The position numbers and the translations under genes are program-made. From Heterocephalus glaber (Eukaryota > Chordata > Mammalia > Rodentia > Bathyergidae): a DNA stretch of 64,000 nucleotides. The DNA lies in contig NW_004624782.1 in assembly GCF_000247695.1 (NCBI RefSeq), positions 10,912,047 to 10,976,046 on the forward strand, read 5' to 3'. Positions 1 through 10,204 of this stretch are shown here, piece after piece. Numbering within the stretch: the stretch's first letter is position 1; the number at the start of each line of letters is the position of its first letter. The notes below the pieces were generated by a model. The model was not told the origin of the DNA. It did not search any database and saw nothing but the letters and a program-made list of their open reading frames with translations.

Positions 1-577
1 GTCATTGATCTCCAATTTTATTGCACTATGGTCTGATAATATACAGGGGGTAACTTCAATTCTTTTACATTTACTTAGAGATGTCCTATGAGGTAGCATG
101 TGGTCTATTCTGGAAAATGACCCGTGTGCAGCTGAAAAGAATGTATATTCTGATTTTGTGGGGTGGAACACTCTATAAACATCTATTAAATCCATTTGTT
201 CAATAGCTTGGTTCAGTTCTTGAATTTCGTTGTTAATTTTTTTCCTAGATGATCTGTCTATTTGTGATAGTGGGGTATTGAGGTCCCCCACTATAATTGT
301 AGTAGTGCTTATTTGGTTTTTCATGTCCATTAATATTTGTTTTGTATAGTTGAGGGCATTCGTATTTGGTGAATACATCTTTAGGATTGTCATCTCTTCC
401 TCTTGGATTGTTCCCTTCACAAGGACGTAGTGACCATCTTTGTCTCTCTGAATTAGTTTTGGTTTGAAATCTACTTTGTCTGCAAATAAGATTGCTACCC
501 CTGCTTTTTTTCTGGGTTCCTGTTGCGTGGAGAACTGTTTTCCACCCTTTTACTTTCAGTCTATGTATTTCTCTTTG
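1..577 (-). mobile_element. L1 ORF2 endonuclease-region fragment, 5'-truncated
   Basis: Read on the minus strand this is the LINE-1 ORF2 endonuclease domain. Recognisable peptide pieces in shifting frames include a GDLNTPLSQIDRS-type block (around 240-290), a DFKPKL-type block (around 460-480) and a HRLKVKGW-type block (around 540-565). Similarity stops near 577, so the N-terminal part of the endonuclease is missing; the 3' side runs off the left edge of the window. Frame changes show it is dead. L1 supplied the reverse transcriptase and nickase that mobilise the SINEs seen elsewhere here. Confidence 0.88.
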
Positions 578-581
578 AATT

Positions 582-755
582 GAGCACGGTGCAGCCACTC
601 GCGTCTGACTGTAAGGCCAAGCTGGAGGCTGGTGGGCCTGCCTGGAGGAGTCCTCATAGTGTCCTGGATGCAAGTGGGCAGGGCAAGCAGGATGGAGCAG
701 GGCACAGCCACCCACATCTGACCACAAGGCCAAGCTGGCAAGTGGGTCAGTGCAT
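582..755. repeat. 113-bp imperfect tandem repeat (about 1.5 units)
   Basis: A segment beginning near 582 recurs near 695: both contain a gagca..g..cagccac core followed by aaggccaagctgg. The second copy is partial. The array directly abuts the truncated end of the L1 fragment. It could be a piece of a tandem L1 promoter monomer, a small VNTR, or unrelated flank; the sequence alone does not decide. Confidence 0.6.
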
Positions 756-1129
756 TTTTTAAAATCACACTTGTAACCAGAACTGCATCCAGATGTGGCA
801 AGAACAATGGGAAAAGTATGTTCAAAGCCAGGGGGAGAACTTGGGGAGAGGATTAATGATCATATGTCTTTTTTCAAAGTTCAACATTCACTGTGTTTTC
901 AATCACACCCTGTGTTTGAAATGACCCCATCCCGTCTCCAGTGGCTCATCCCTCCGTGGCCAGCTCAGTGTCACCTTATCTGTGGCCTCCCTTTTCCCCA
1001 TCCCATTCCAGCAGAATCTCACACCTCCTTTTGGTCCTACCACCATAATTTACACACACTTCTGTGATGATGCTCACCATATTAAATTATTGTTCTGTTT
1101 TTCTTTTTTTAAATGTTCACCAGAATCCA
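756..1129. other. No recognised feature
   Basis: Ordinary unique-looking sequence. Short open frames on both strands have no family resemblance and no splice context. Confidence 0.5.
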
Positions 1130-1830
1130 TGAATACATTCACATTATTAATTATTCAAAGAGTACAGGTAAAGTGAAAGATCTCTTTCCCCCTAAATCTA
1201 TCTTTCCTTCCCAGAAGTCATCTTGTGTAGGAATATACACACATGCCTGAGAAATAAAAATGTAAAATTTTGTTGTAAGTGTGTGTCGGTGTGCTTTATT
1301 ATACACATGTTGTTAGTTTCCTCCTATTTGCAAATTCTCTGTGAGATGCCTGGGCCAGCTGTCCATCTTATGCCTGTATATACTCCTCATTTTTAAAGAT
1401 GTCAGGATTCAATGACATAGAATTGCAGGATGATTTAGTTAGCATTCCCCATCTTACAGGTATTTAGGTGGTTCTCATTGTTATAATAATGCTGCAGTGA
1501 ATGTTCTTATACTGGTCTCATAGTGCGTATATATTTTTGTAAAATAGATATCTAGATGAAAAATAGAGGGTTTGAAAAGTGTATGGATTTTAAAGTAACA
1601 ATTCACCCTCTAAACTGCCTCTAAAAATTACAACTCTATGAAAGCAGAATAATTCCAGCATTTCTAATGTTTGCATATTTACTGGGAGGAAATATCTCAT
1701 TGAAGCTTTATTTTCTATTTCTCTGATTATTACTGAAGTTGAACACGTTTGTGTATATTTATTGAAAATTAGATTCTCTTCTTTGACTCGCCTGTCCATA
1801 ATTTTTGACCAGTTTTTCTATTGCTGTCAA
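1130..1830 (-). mobile_element. Old L1 (L1M/HAL1-type) 3' end
   Basis: On the plus strand the order is a 3'-UTR-like block with pyrimidine-rich text (about 1180-1230), then antisense ORF2 C-terminal sequence: the block around 1455-1500 (tatttaggtggttctcattg, then aataatgctgcagtgaatg) and that around 1715-1790 (ctctgattattactgaagttgaaca) match the antisense of ancient mammalian L1 ORF2 ends. Divergence is high, so this is a pre-rodent or early fossil. Confidence 0.7.
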
Positions 1831-1997
1831 TATCTTTTTTGTATGCCAGTGTGTCTGATTCATTTGCAAGCTCCTTCAGGGAAGTGATCACATCTTATTT
1901 TATCTTAGTTTCTCCTTCTAGATCAAACAGCTGGAGCTTAATGAATGTATATCCAATTGCGTTACTAAAGCCACAGGCATTGCCTCCTATATAGCTG

Positions 1998-2022
1998 TCA
2001 TCATCATCATCACCATCACCAT
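1998..2022. repeat. (TCA)n microsatellite
   Basis: A short run of cat/cac triplets; low-complexity, no coding meaning. Confidence 0.7.
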
Positions 2023-2027
2023 TTGTT

Positions 2028-2200
2028 TAGACTTACTCTGTGCTAAGACCTATCTTGGGAGGTATCTATACATTATCTCATTTTTATTATCACCTTGCCC
2101 CAAGAGATATTTATTGATATCTTTGTTTTACTGATAAGCAACTGAGATACAAATTATATAGACTGCAAGTACACTCCTTATGGGGAAGTGAGATTATCAA
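2028..2200 (-). mobile_element. MIR SINE fragment
   Basis: Antisense of the MIR core and 3' part: a 'cattatctcattt' stretch, then 'ttttactgataagcaactgag', matching the MIR text for TTTACAGATGAGGAAACTGAG. Confidence 0.65.
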
Positions 2201-2244
2201 GCAAGTACTTTTCAGCTTGGCTCAAAGAACATGCAGACCCTTAA

Positions 2245-2369
2245 GGCAGTGGTCCTTATCTTGAGTGCACATTCAAATCACCAGAAACAGCCCTTTCAGT
2301 GATGCCTTTCTCCCAGCCCTGCTGCAGGGCAGCTCATTCAGAGTTTCTGGGACCGAGTCTGGGGAAGTA
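2245..2369 (+). mobile_element. hAT nonautonomous transposon (MER5-like), left part
   Basis: Starts with a 'ggcagtggtccttatcttgagtg' terminal block resembling the MER5 5' end and carries 'cattcagagtttctggga' in the middle, typical of the family. The element breaks at 2369 and appears to resume at 2758, because an LTR has inserted into it. Confidence 0.6.
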
Positions 2370-2757
2370 GTGTATTAGTCAGCTTTCCTGTCACTGAGAC
2401 ACCCACAGTTTAAAGGAGGAGAAGTTTAATTTGGCTTCCGGTTTTGGTAGATTCAGTCTATGGTCACTGAGCTCCAAGGAAGAAACAGCATGGTGGAAAT
2501 GTGTGGTGGAAAAAAGTTGCTCACCTTATGGGAGCCAGGAAGCTAGAGGAAAGGGAGGAGCCAGGGAGGGAGATATACCCTATCAGCTGGTACCCCCAGT
2601 GACCCACCATCAACAAGGCCTCCTAATAGCTCATTCAACTATGAACCCATCAGTGGATTAATCCACTGACAAATACAGTGTCCTCACAATCCAACCCAAA
2701 AGCCTCATCTCTGAGTACAAGAGAATGTGAGGAGCCATTTTACATCTAACCCATAAA
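2370..2757 (-). mobile_element. MaLR (ERVL-MaLR) solo LTR
   Basis: Minus-oriented LTR. On the plus strand it begins tgtattagtcagctttcctg and contains aagtttaatttggct, 'cagtggattaatccactga' and a terminal 'aacccata' block, all familiar from antisense rodent MaLR LTRs. A 5-bp aagta occurs at 2365-2369 and again at 2758-2762, the right length for a MaLR TSD. No internal region is attached, so it is a solo LTR formed by LTR-LTR recombination. Confidence 0.75.
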
Positions 2758-2841
2758 AAGTAACATTTTAAAACAACACAGCAAAGTAAAGCGGGCTTAA
2801 GATATTCTAATGCCCAGAAATGATTGAAAACCATTGGTCTA
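2758..2841 (+). mobile_element. hAT nonautonomous transposon (MER5-like), right part
   Basis: Resumes after the LTR and ends with 'gattgaaaaccattgg' (about 2822-2838), a decayed form of the MER5 terminal 'tttgagaaccactg'. Together with 2245-2369 it is one element older than the LTR that splits it. Confidence 0.5.
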
Positions 2842-2911
2842 CATCTGAAGTCTGCACCAAACTGTCATTGTAAAAGGCAAGACGGTAAATACTCTGCAGG
2901 CCATGCTGTCA
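2842..2911 (+). mobile_element. Second hAT-type fossil, left part
   Basis: Contains 'aaactgtcattgtaaaaggc', 'ggtaaatactctgcaggccatg', which match the start of a common mammalian nonautonomous hAT element (family with 'tctgtaaagggccagatagtaaatattttagg'). It is interrupted at about 2911 and resumes near 3362. Confidence 0.6.
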
Positions 2912-3121
2912 CCTATGGCTTGAATACTGATTGTCCCCTCAGAAACCCACATGAAGTTTAATCCCCCAGTGATTAAGGAGGTGGAAATCTGAATATGCTC
3001 AGATTAAAGTGAGGGTGTTTGCAGGTCATTAGAATCAGGTAAAGTCATCAGGATCGAGCCCCCATGATTGAATACTGGAGGCTTTATAAGAAGAGGGAGA
3101 GACACCAGAATACACACACAT

Positions 3122-3153
<32 letters not shown>

Positions 3154-3361
3154 ACACACACGCATGCATGCACATGCAGGCACCCTGTTTTTCACTACGT
3201 GATGTCCTGAGCCAACTGGAGGCTCTGCCAGCTGGAGGCTCACGGTTCTGATTTGGTTGCAACCTGTTGGACCTGGACCAGAACCGTGAGCCACTTGTTT
3301 TCTTTAGAACTGACCCCATCCTTAATACTGTGTTATTAGCAGCAAAAGTCAGACTAACGCA
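2912..3361 (+). mobile_element. MaLR solo LTR carrying a (CA)n tract
   Basis: Plus-oriented LTR: the 5' end (tatggcttgaatactgattg) matches the MST/MLT-type start and the end (agcaaaagtcagactaacgca) the 3' terminus. The blocks ggaggtggaaatctg and gaggctttataagaagaggga are also typical. A CA-rich microsatellite occupies 3111-3176 and a 14-bp perfect inverted repeat lies at 3237-3250 / 3279-3292. It sits inside an older hAT element. Confidence 0.75.
3111..3176. repeat. (CA)n microsatellite
   Basis: Near-perfect CA dinucleotide run with some CG interruptions, inside the MaLR LTR. Confidence 0.95.
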
Positions 3362-3500
3362 CAGTCTCTGTGGCTGCTCCTCAACTTGGCTGTGGAGCTA
3401 TGGACAAATATTGACTGATGATGGTTATATTCCAATAAAATGTTACTTACAAAAACAGATGGCAGCCAAATTTGACCCTTGGGCTGTACCTTGACCAATA
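3362..3500 (+). mobile_element. Second hAT-type fossil, right part
   Basis: Continues the element left at 2911: 'tggctgctcctcaacttg', 'tattccaataaaatgttac', 'acaaaaacagatggcagcc', 'aaatttgaccc.tgggctgt' parallel the family's 'ttccaataaaactttatttacaaaaacaggcggc' and 'atttggcccgcgggcc' blocks. The same family is seen again at 36001-36205. Confidence 0.7.
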
Positions 3501-3519
3501 GTGTCCAGGAATCTATGGC

Positions 3520-3930
3520 ATAGTTTATTAGTCACTTTCCTGATGCTGGGACAAAATACCTGACAGTAACAATGTAAAGGAAGAGAGGTTTATTTTGGCT
3601 CACAGTTCAGAGGTTTCAGTTCATGGTCAGCTAGCTCCATGGCAGAAACATCAGGGTGGCAGGACATGAGGGGAAACATGCTTGACTCAAAGGCCAGGAA
3701 TCAGAGAGGATTAGGAAGCACCAGAAGAAAAAGGTGCCCTTTAAAGGCACACCACCAGTAATTTCATTCCTCTAATCAGGCCCTACCTCCTAGCAGCACA
3801 TTTAGCTATGAACTCATCAGTGAATTAATCCACTGATGATGTTAGCACCCCATGATCTTATTGCCTTCCAAAAGCCCCACCTCTGAACACACAACCCTTT
3901 GGGGAAGATTTTTGATGCAAACCATAACAC
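3520..3930 (-). mobile_element. MaLR solo LTR
   Basis: Minus-oriented. The plus strand shows 'gacaaaatacctgacag', 'gaggtttattttggctcac', 'catggcagaaacatcag', 'gaattaatccactgatga' and ends 'gcaaaccataacac'. These are well-known antisense MaLR LTR blocks and align with the LTR at 2370-2757, so both belong to related subfamilies. Confidence 0.85.
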
Positions 3931-4450
3931 TAATACTGGAAAAGTCTTTGATTTAGGATTGTCCTGATCAGGCCACAGTATCTGGTCCTCAAAGGACAGT
4001 GGAATAAGAATCCTTGCCATCTCTCCGAGAGTGGGCTTCAGTAGTTCTGGGACAGGGTGTCTGCATTTTCCCTCAGGTGGTTGTGAAGGAGGTGGACTTT
4101 ATGGGCCACAATGCAGAATCACTGAAGTACAGAAGCATAATGTTCCTGGCAAGTAGCAAAAGCTTGGCTAGAGAAACAGAACTGGCTCTTCCTCAAAAAC
4201 ACTAAGATCACAGAAAGACATTTTGTGTGTCCTAGTTTGCCTTATGTTCCTGCGTCCTGCTGTCAAGGTTCCAGAACCTTTGACGTCCAGGGACCAAACT
4301 CTACCCTTCTGAACACTGGCAGAGAAGGAAGTCATTCTTCCTGTGTCATTCCGAATTTAGTAAAAGGCCAGAGTCTTTATATGTTTCAAAACATGGAAGA
4401 TAAAGTGACTGTTTAACCGCCTACATAATAAAACTGATGTGGGCATTTAT

Positions 4451-4488
<38 letters not shown>

Positions 4489-5495
4489 CTTCAGTAGATG
4501 TAAAATGAATGAAGCCTCCACTCTCCCATCACCAGCGCTAAGGCTATGTGCTGAGTGAACGCAATCATTTCGCTTTCCCAACCTCTCTAACATCCATTAT
4601 TTCTCTGTTGTCCACATCTAATAGTCTCAATCCTTTTAGTTGTTGATGGCTTGCCGATTACCCGGGCTACAGCCTTACGATTACATCCACATACATCCAA
4701 GCAGTTGAATTTACTTACTGCTTCCCTCCTAAAAGCTTTTCAGCAGGATCTAGCAGGGATGGTTGAACCATTATTTGCAGCTCTCTTTTTTGGGGGGTGG
4801 GGGATAAATTTCCCAAAAGATGAAATTGAACTCTGTTCAGGGTAGGGTTGCTATATTAGTTTTTCCTTTTTACATATGATTTTCACAGTTTTCCTCAGGA
4901 ATGACTCTTCTCCAGGGAAATGGGAATGTTCTAAATTGTACAATTGAGTCAAATCAATATTTAGAGTGGTTTGGACTTTAAGTCTTAGGCTGGATTTTGA
5001 AAGTATCATTTTATACCATAAACCCCCATTTCCCCAGGTAACCTGTAATATTAATATTGAACATTATTCACAGCTTTCTAAGCTCCCTCTTCCCATTTCA
5101 CTTAACCATCAGCAAAGCAAATAGTGCCCAGGAGTTATAAATTTGCGATCCTTCTAAAGCACCACTTTTGTGTTAAAATTGCAGCGCTGTGTGTTCCTAG
5201 CATCAATATACATATCTGCCTGTTCCTGGAGTAAGTTTCAGCACTGGAATTAGAAACAGAAACCACACTGTGCAAACATAATGAATGCATATACAGATTG
5301 TCAGGGCTTCTGTCACAAACGCATAGTTTGGTAAAACACCTTTAGCTAGGGCAAATTCTGGAGCATCACAGTGAGGGTTTCAAGTAAAAATTATGTAGGA
5401 GAACATAGGTAGATTGCACGGAGGAGGAAATCTGACTTGCCTCTCCAGTACAGCCAATTTGAGAGGTAGTATGTATACTAGAAAGCTGACAGCAT
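3931..5495. other. No recognised gene; one (TG)n tract
   Basis: Unique-looking sequence. A (TG)n microsatellite lies at 4453-4484. Open frames are short and have no family resemblance. Confidence 0.5.
4453..4484. repeat. (TG)n microsatellite
   Basis: About 16 uninterrupted TG units. Confidence 0.95.
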
Positions 5496-5499
5496 GGGG

Positions 5500-5675
5500 A
5501 ACCCCAGCCTCTTGAGCTTGAAATCCCAGTCTAAGTGCTGTGTGAGCTGAGGCAAGTTGCATTGCCTCTCTGAGACTCAGTGATTTTGTTATATTACAGA
5601 TACAATAATAGAACATTGATCTCATGAAACTCTTACGAGTCTTATGGTAACAGATGCCAAGCATTAGACACAGTT
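5500..5675 (+). mobile_element. MIR SINE
   Basis: Shows the MIR order: 'aaatcccagtc', then 'gtgctgtgtgagctgaggcaagttgcattgcctctctgagactcag', then a 3' part around 'agatgccaagcattaga'. Confidence 0.75.
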
Positions 5676-6084
5676 TCCTTATTTGGGGGTTGCAACTAGA
5701 GTGTAGTGGTGAGAATGAAAGGACTTAAGTATTCATTACTGTACAGCTTTTCTGAAATCTACCCCTATTTCTAACCACAGCACATTCCAGGCTCCCTTCT
5801 GAGCTGATTTGGCTACAAACACCCATATTTACCTTCGTAAAAAAGCTACACTTTAATTGTTCCTCTCATATCACTCTTCATCTTTTTCTTTTAAGACTCA
5901 GTTAGTTGATCCCCAAATTGTGTCCTTCAGCCTCCCAAACAGCTGACACATTGTATCTCCCCCTCTTCATCCTCCTGCCAAGATCCCAATTCCAGGCCCA
6001 AACTGCAGAGTCTGGACCAATACAAGAAAGAACCTCCTAGCAGGTTCACTGGCCTCAGCTTGGCCCCTCCACCATCCATTGTTA

Positions 6085-6235
6085 ACACTACTTTATAGAT
6101 TAAGAAATTGAGACACAGAGAAGTTTGATTTAATCACCACTCCTATGCCTAGACAGTAATGGTGCTGGGATTCCAACCCAGGCATCTGGCCCTATGATCT
6201 GTGCTCTTTACTACCTTGGCCTAATAGGTGTAGTA
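6085..6235 (-). mobile_element. MIR SINE
   Basis: Antisense MIR: ttatagattaagaaattgag, then acacagagaagtttgattt, then gattccaacccaggcatctg, then gatctgtgctctttacta in that order. Confidence 0.75.
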
Positions 6236-6239
6236 TTTT

Positions 6240-7779
6240 GGATGGATAAGAAACCAGAAGTACCTCCCACACCTTATATTTGCATCCCCAGTGAGTCCCG
6301 TTTCTCCCTCACCACATCTTTCGTCAGAGATGTTCTGTTTGTTGCATTGGATCTGCAGGCCTTCCAAGGAGCAGCCCAGCACCCATTCTGCAGGAAGAGA
6401 GTGGGAAAAGGAGAAGCAGCTGGAAGTCTACACCTGGGCTCTGGAGGGAGGCTATCCATGCATTGTGGACATGCAGCTGAGGGAGACTTGGGCCAGGGAT
6501 GGAAGGATCAACTAGAGATGGACAAACTAGGATACAGTTGCATATCACCTTTCCAGGAATCTAGTCCATGGAATAGGGCCAGCATAGTGGATGGGACAGT
6601 TTAGGACCACGCGCAACTTCCAGGGGGCAGCAAAGGCCCCATGTTTGGGATGGAACTGTCCAAGGTAGGTATGATGTTGTAGAACCAGAGACACAAATCA
6701 TCCATTGCTCATTGACTGCTACAACCAGATAGAAACCAGGCCCCAGGGCCCCAGGGTTTTCCCATGCCCTGTGGTCACTGGCACTAGAGTGACAGAAAAA
6801 GAAAACTGAGGCACTTAAGACCGAGGACAGCATTTGTTGCTAACCAGTCACTGGGCTCCAGAGCATTTCTGGGAGCTGACAGTGGTCCACTCAACCATAA
6901 TTTTTCAAAAGACTCTGAGAGCCTATGAATGTATACTTTGTGTATCAGCCTGCTCTACAGGCTGAAGGTGTAGTACTGGAAACACATGTAGGGAGCCTGA
7001 CATATTATGCTCCTGGCATCTGCTTGCTCAGGGTCTACTTTGGCATTTCTCAGGCATGTCTGAGAGATGTCAGTTGCACTTACAAGAGATGAAAATGAAG
7101 GCAGGGGAATCGGCATCATGGTGAAAAGAATCAGACAACATTGACCTCTACTCTTTCTGAATTTGAAAATACAGCATAGTCTTGCTGTCTTTGGAATTCA
7201 GGATGCATCTTAGCAGTAAAATTCTATAGTAAAGAATTCTTTTTTTAGTTTAGTTTAACATATTTGTGCCCAACTTATTTGACAAGAGAACTGTTTTTAC
7301 CTAGAAAAGCCAGTACCATGTTGCAGACCTTGTCTCTGGGGATGTGAGTGTGGGAAATGCTGGCGAGCTGAACATAGCATTTACAGAACACAGGAAGATA
7401 AGAAGCGAGCAAGCTTACCTACATGGTGAATCTTAACCTGTCTCCTAGAAATCCCCCATGCCAGACCATGAGCTCTGGTAATGGAGGCGTCATGTTTGCC
7501 TTGTTCACCACTGAATTTTTGTAAGCCACTGGTTGCTAATATATTTGCATCCTGATCTTTCATTTAGGAACAGCTATTATACTTGGGTTTTCCATTTTAC
7601 TTAACAATTTTTGGTGTTTCTCTGCACTTTAATAGTATCCCAGTATTTTTCTCTCATTAATGATTATATTTTGTGCATGAAATATTACCTGTTCTTTGAG
7701 CATTTCTAATGCATATTTTAATTCTCTTATTTTACTTTTGTTTCCAGTACAGTTGCGCTTACTTCAAATGACCCTCTTT
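6240..7779. other. No recognised feature
   Basis: Nothing supportable. A 136-aa open frame at 6194-6604 partly overlaps the MIR and has no recognisable domain. A cttccagggggcagc string near 6618 vaguely resembles a CTCF core but is too weak to call. Confidence 0.5.
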
Positions 7780-7789
7780 TCATTTCAGT

Positions 7790-7889
7790 GTTTTGGGGTT
7801 TGGGGAGGGTATTTTGGTACCAGGGATTGAATTCGGATCCTTGCACTTGCGAGGCAGGTGGCAGAACCACTGAGCTAAATCCCTAGCCC
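7790..7889 (-). mobile_element. ID-like SINE
   Basis: Reverse complement shows a tRNA-derived head with the A-box 'tagctcagtgg' and a diverged B-box region, ending in a short T-rich stretch on the plus strand. Flanked by the direct repeat tcatttcagt at 7780-7789 and 7890-7899. The family is transcribed by Pol III and moved by L1 proteins. Confidence 0.92.
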
Positions 7890-8059
7890 TCATTTCAGTT
7901 ATTTGACCATTTCAGCTTTACCTGTTTTATTGAGTTTATGTTTTTCAAACTTGATTGAGATCATAGAACATATACTTTCAAAAATATGCATTTTTTCTTA
8001 TAGTATATATTTCATATAGGCATATTCTATATGTGCATCATGATTGCTGTCACATTCTT

Positions 8060-8144
8060 TTTTTGGGGGGGGTACCAAGGATTGAACTCATGACCTTGCA
8101 CTTGTGAGGCAGGCAGTGGCACCACTGGGCTAAATCCCTGGCCC
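8060..8144 (-). mobile_element. ID-like SINE
   Basis: Same family as the neighbour 200 bp to the left, with the antisense A box at about 8129-8139 mutated (gggctaaatcc). A perfect 13-bp TSD ctgtcacattctt flanks it at 8047-8059 and 8145-8157. Confidence 0.93.
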
Positions 8145-8489
8145 CTGTCACATTCTTCCTTGATGTACAAGTTTTGGCTATAGTTATAAGAAGACAAAAA
8201 GAATTCTTAGCCAATCCTGGTATTTGTTTGTTCATAGATTCTGTGAATTCATCATTCTTTCCCATGTGGTACTTCTGAATGTTGTATTTTTTTTATATTA
8301 GTGATATTCACTACTGACCCAAATTAATGGCATCTTAGAAGCCTTTTAGCTAGTGGGGTTCTTTAAGACTCAGGAGGAATTTCCTATCTGTGCTTCATGC
8401 CGAGAAATTTATATGTGTACATGTATGTGTATGTGTGTATGTATATCTGCATTTTATCTATAACTATATCTACATATGCTGTAGTTAAT

Positions 8490-8722
8490 TTATCCAGTGT
8501 TACACAGTGTTTACTGGTGTGCTAGGCACTATTCCAGAACTGTTTGTATTCATTTTATCTACACAATAACTCTACAGGTTGATACTCTTCTCTCCATATC
8601 CCCATTTAATAGACAAGGATAATGAGTCATTACAATTTCTTCAATGACACAGCGAGTATGTGTCCAAGCCAGAATTAAAATCAAAGCAAAATGGCTTTGA
8701 AGCCTGCCCTCTTAACTACTGG
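8490..8722 (-). mobile_element. MIR SINE, nearly full length
   Basis: Antisense MIR from the 3' tail ('gtgctaggcactattcc', 'cattttatctacacaataactctac') through 'cccatttaatagacaaggataatgag' to the tRNA-like head ('gcctgccctcttaactact'). Confidence 0.85.
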
Positions 8723-9204
8723 AAGTGTTTTTCATTCTTTCTTGCTTTTCCTCCCCCAAAGAGAAGACAAATTGCAGCTGCCTTAATTTTCCTCTTTCTG
8801 TTCTTTGCTGTGCTCAACAATTGTGCATTGTAATCCTGCCTGAGTAGAAATTACCCATTCTCCACTTGGAGGCATAGAAGGGCAAGTCCCACGGGCTACT
8901 GATAGGACTTGGGGTAGAGTTCTCACAGTGGAGGGAGCGTTCCTGTCTCCATTAGTTCAGGACTCTGGTCTCAAAGCCCCCATGAATGAGAGAAGTTCAA
9001 TAGAACTTCTCATTGTTTTACTGCTGTTTCTTGCTATTAAAAGCCTTTGATTAGTGGATTCCTCAAACCCTGGAAGATCATAATATTTTTGTTCCCAGGG
9101 CTGCAGCATCCTTTGCATTTATCACTGTGCACAGTTCCATGAATATTTCAGTGGGAACTTGGTAGAAAGGCAGTCCAGTTGTTTTCCAGTTTATATCTTG
9201 CCCT
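8723..9204. other. No recognised feature
   Basis: Nothing supportable on either strand. Confidence 0.5.
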
Positions 9205-9390
9205 GAAAGTCCCCATTGTCTAGTTTGATCCTTAAAATCACCTTGCAGGGTGCTGTGACTGACCTTGTTTTACAGGTGAGGGGATAAAAGCTTGGAGTAC
9301 TTCAGAAGTCACTCCAGGTCATGCAGCTAATGTAGCAGAGGGTGGAACGCAAGCCTGGATCTCATGTTTTCCTGCCTGTGACATGCTTCT
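9205..9390 (-). mobile_element. MIR SINE
   Basis: Antisense MIR core: 'gttttacaggtgaggggata', then 'aggtcatgcagctaatg', then 'gtggaacgcaagcctgg'. Confidence 0.75.
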
Positions 9391-9487
9391 TGCAGTCTCC
9401 AGTCAGTTCATTCTCATTTGTTTTATGTGCTTGAGCCTTATTAGAGAGTTCTTTGTAAACTCCTGTGGTACGGTGCGTCTTAGACTC

Positions 9488-9898
9488 TGCTATGGTTTGG
9501 ATATTGCTTCTGCCCTCAGAGGTTCCTGTTTTGGAGCCTTGGTACCCAGGGTAGTATTGAGAGCTGATGGGACCTAGAGGGAGATTCTTAGATCAACTGA
9601 GCATGTGCCCTTGGAAAAGGATTAAAGTAGTTCTCCTCTGACCCCCGGGTGATTCTTAAGAGAAGGTTGTTACTACAGGGGGAACCTGGTCCTGCCCACC
9701 TCTCTGTGACTTCCTGTTTTGAAATGTGACTTCTACTTCCTGCACATCCTCCTGCCATGAGCCCATGAGATCCTCACCAGAGCTATGCGGATGCCAGGAC
9801 CTTCCCCTTAAATCTCCAGAACTGTGAGCTACAGAAATGTCTTTTCTGTGTAAGATGAACCTACCGCAGGTATTTTATTATAGTAATGAATGAACAGG
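9488..9898 (+). mobile_element. MaLR solo LTR
   Basis: Begins tgctatggtttggatattg, contains 'ttcctgcacatcctcctgccatgag' and 'ccagaactgtgagctacagaaatg', and ends near 'gtattttattatagtaatgaatg'. This is the MST/MLT-type MaLR LTR layout. The polyadenylation-signal region is mutated. A small inverted LTR fragment follows immediately. Confidence 0.85.
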
Positions 9899-9900
9899 TT

Positions 9901-9950
9901 AGGATTTTAACATGCGAATTTTGGATGGACACACTTCAATCCATAGCAGT
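9901..9950 (-). mobile_element. Inverted MaLR LTR 5'-end fragment
   Basis: The segment (aggattttaacatgcgaatt, then ttggatggacacacttcaatcc and atagca) is the antisense of the first about 50 bp of a MaLR LTR. It faces the LTR at 9488-9898 tail to tail, so a second element or a rearrangement is present. Confidence 0.65.
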
Positions 9951-10204
9951 TTGGCATCAGTGCTATGTTCAGAAGGCAACATGAAACAGGAGAGTAAGGA
10001 AATGCTAACTAATGCAGGTTTTGTGCTCAAGAAGCTCATTGATGCGAAGTGAAAGATCCAAAGAGTGGCTCCATGACGGATGATGGGCAGCAGACACGAG
10101 GCTGTGGAATTTGGGCTGAAATGAGAATTCTACTGATAAGGATGGTGATGGTACATCTTGTCCTGTAAAGAAGATGGTGTTCAACATGAAACCTGAAGAG
10201 AGAT

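Noticed and set aside
245..733. 162-aa minus frame
   Set aside because: A composite of tandem-repeat sequence and out-of-frame L1 ORF2, not a gene.
6615..6632. CTCF-like string cttccagggggcagc
   Set aside because: The core is partial and the upstream positions do not fit; a matrix scan and occupancy data would be needed.
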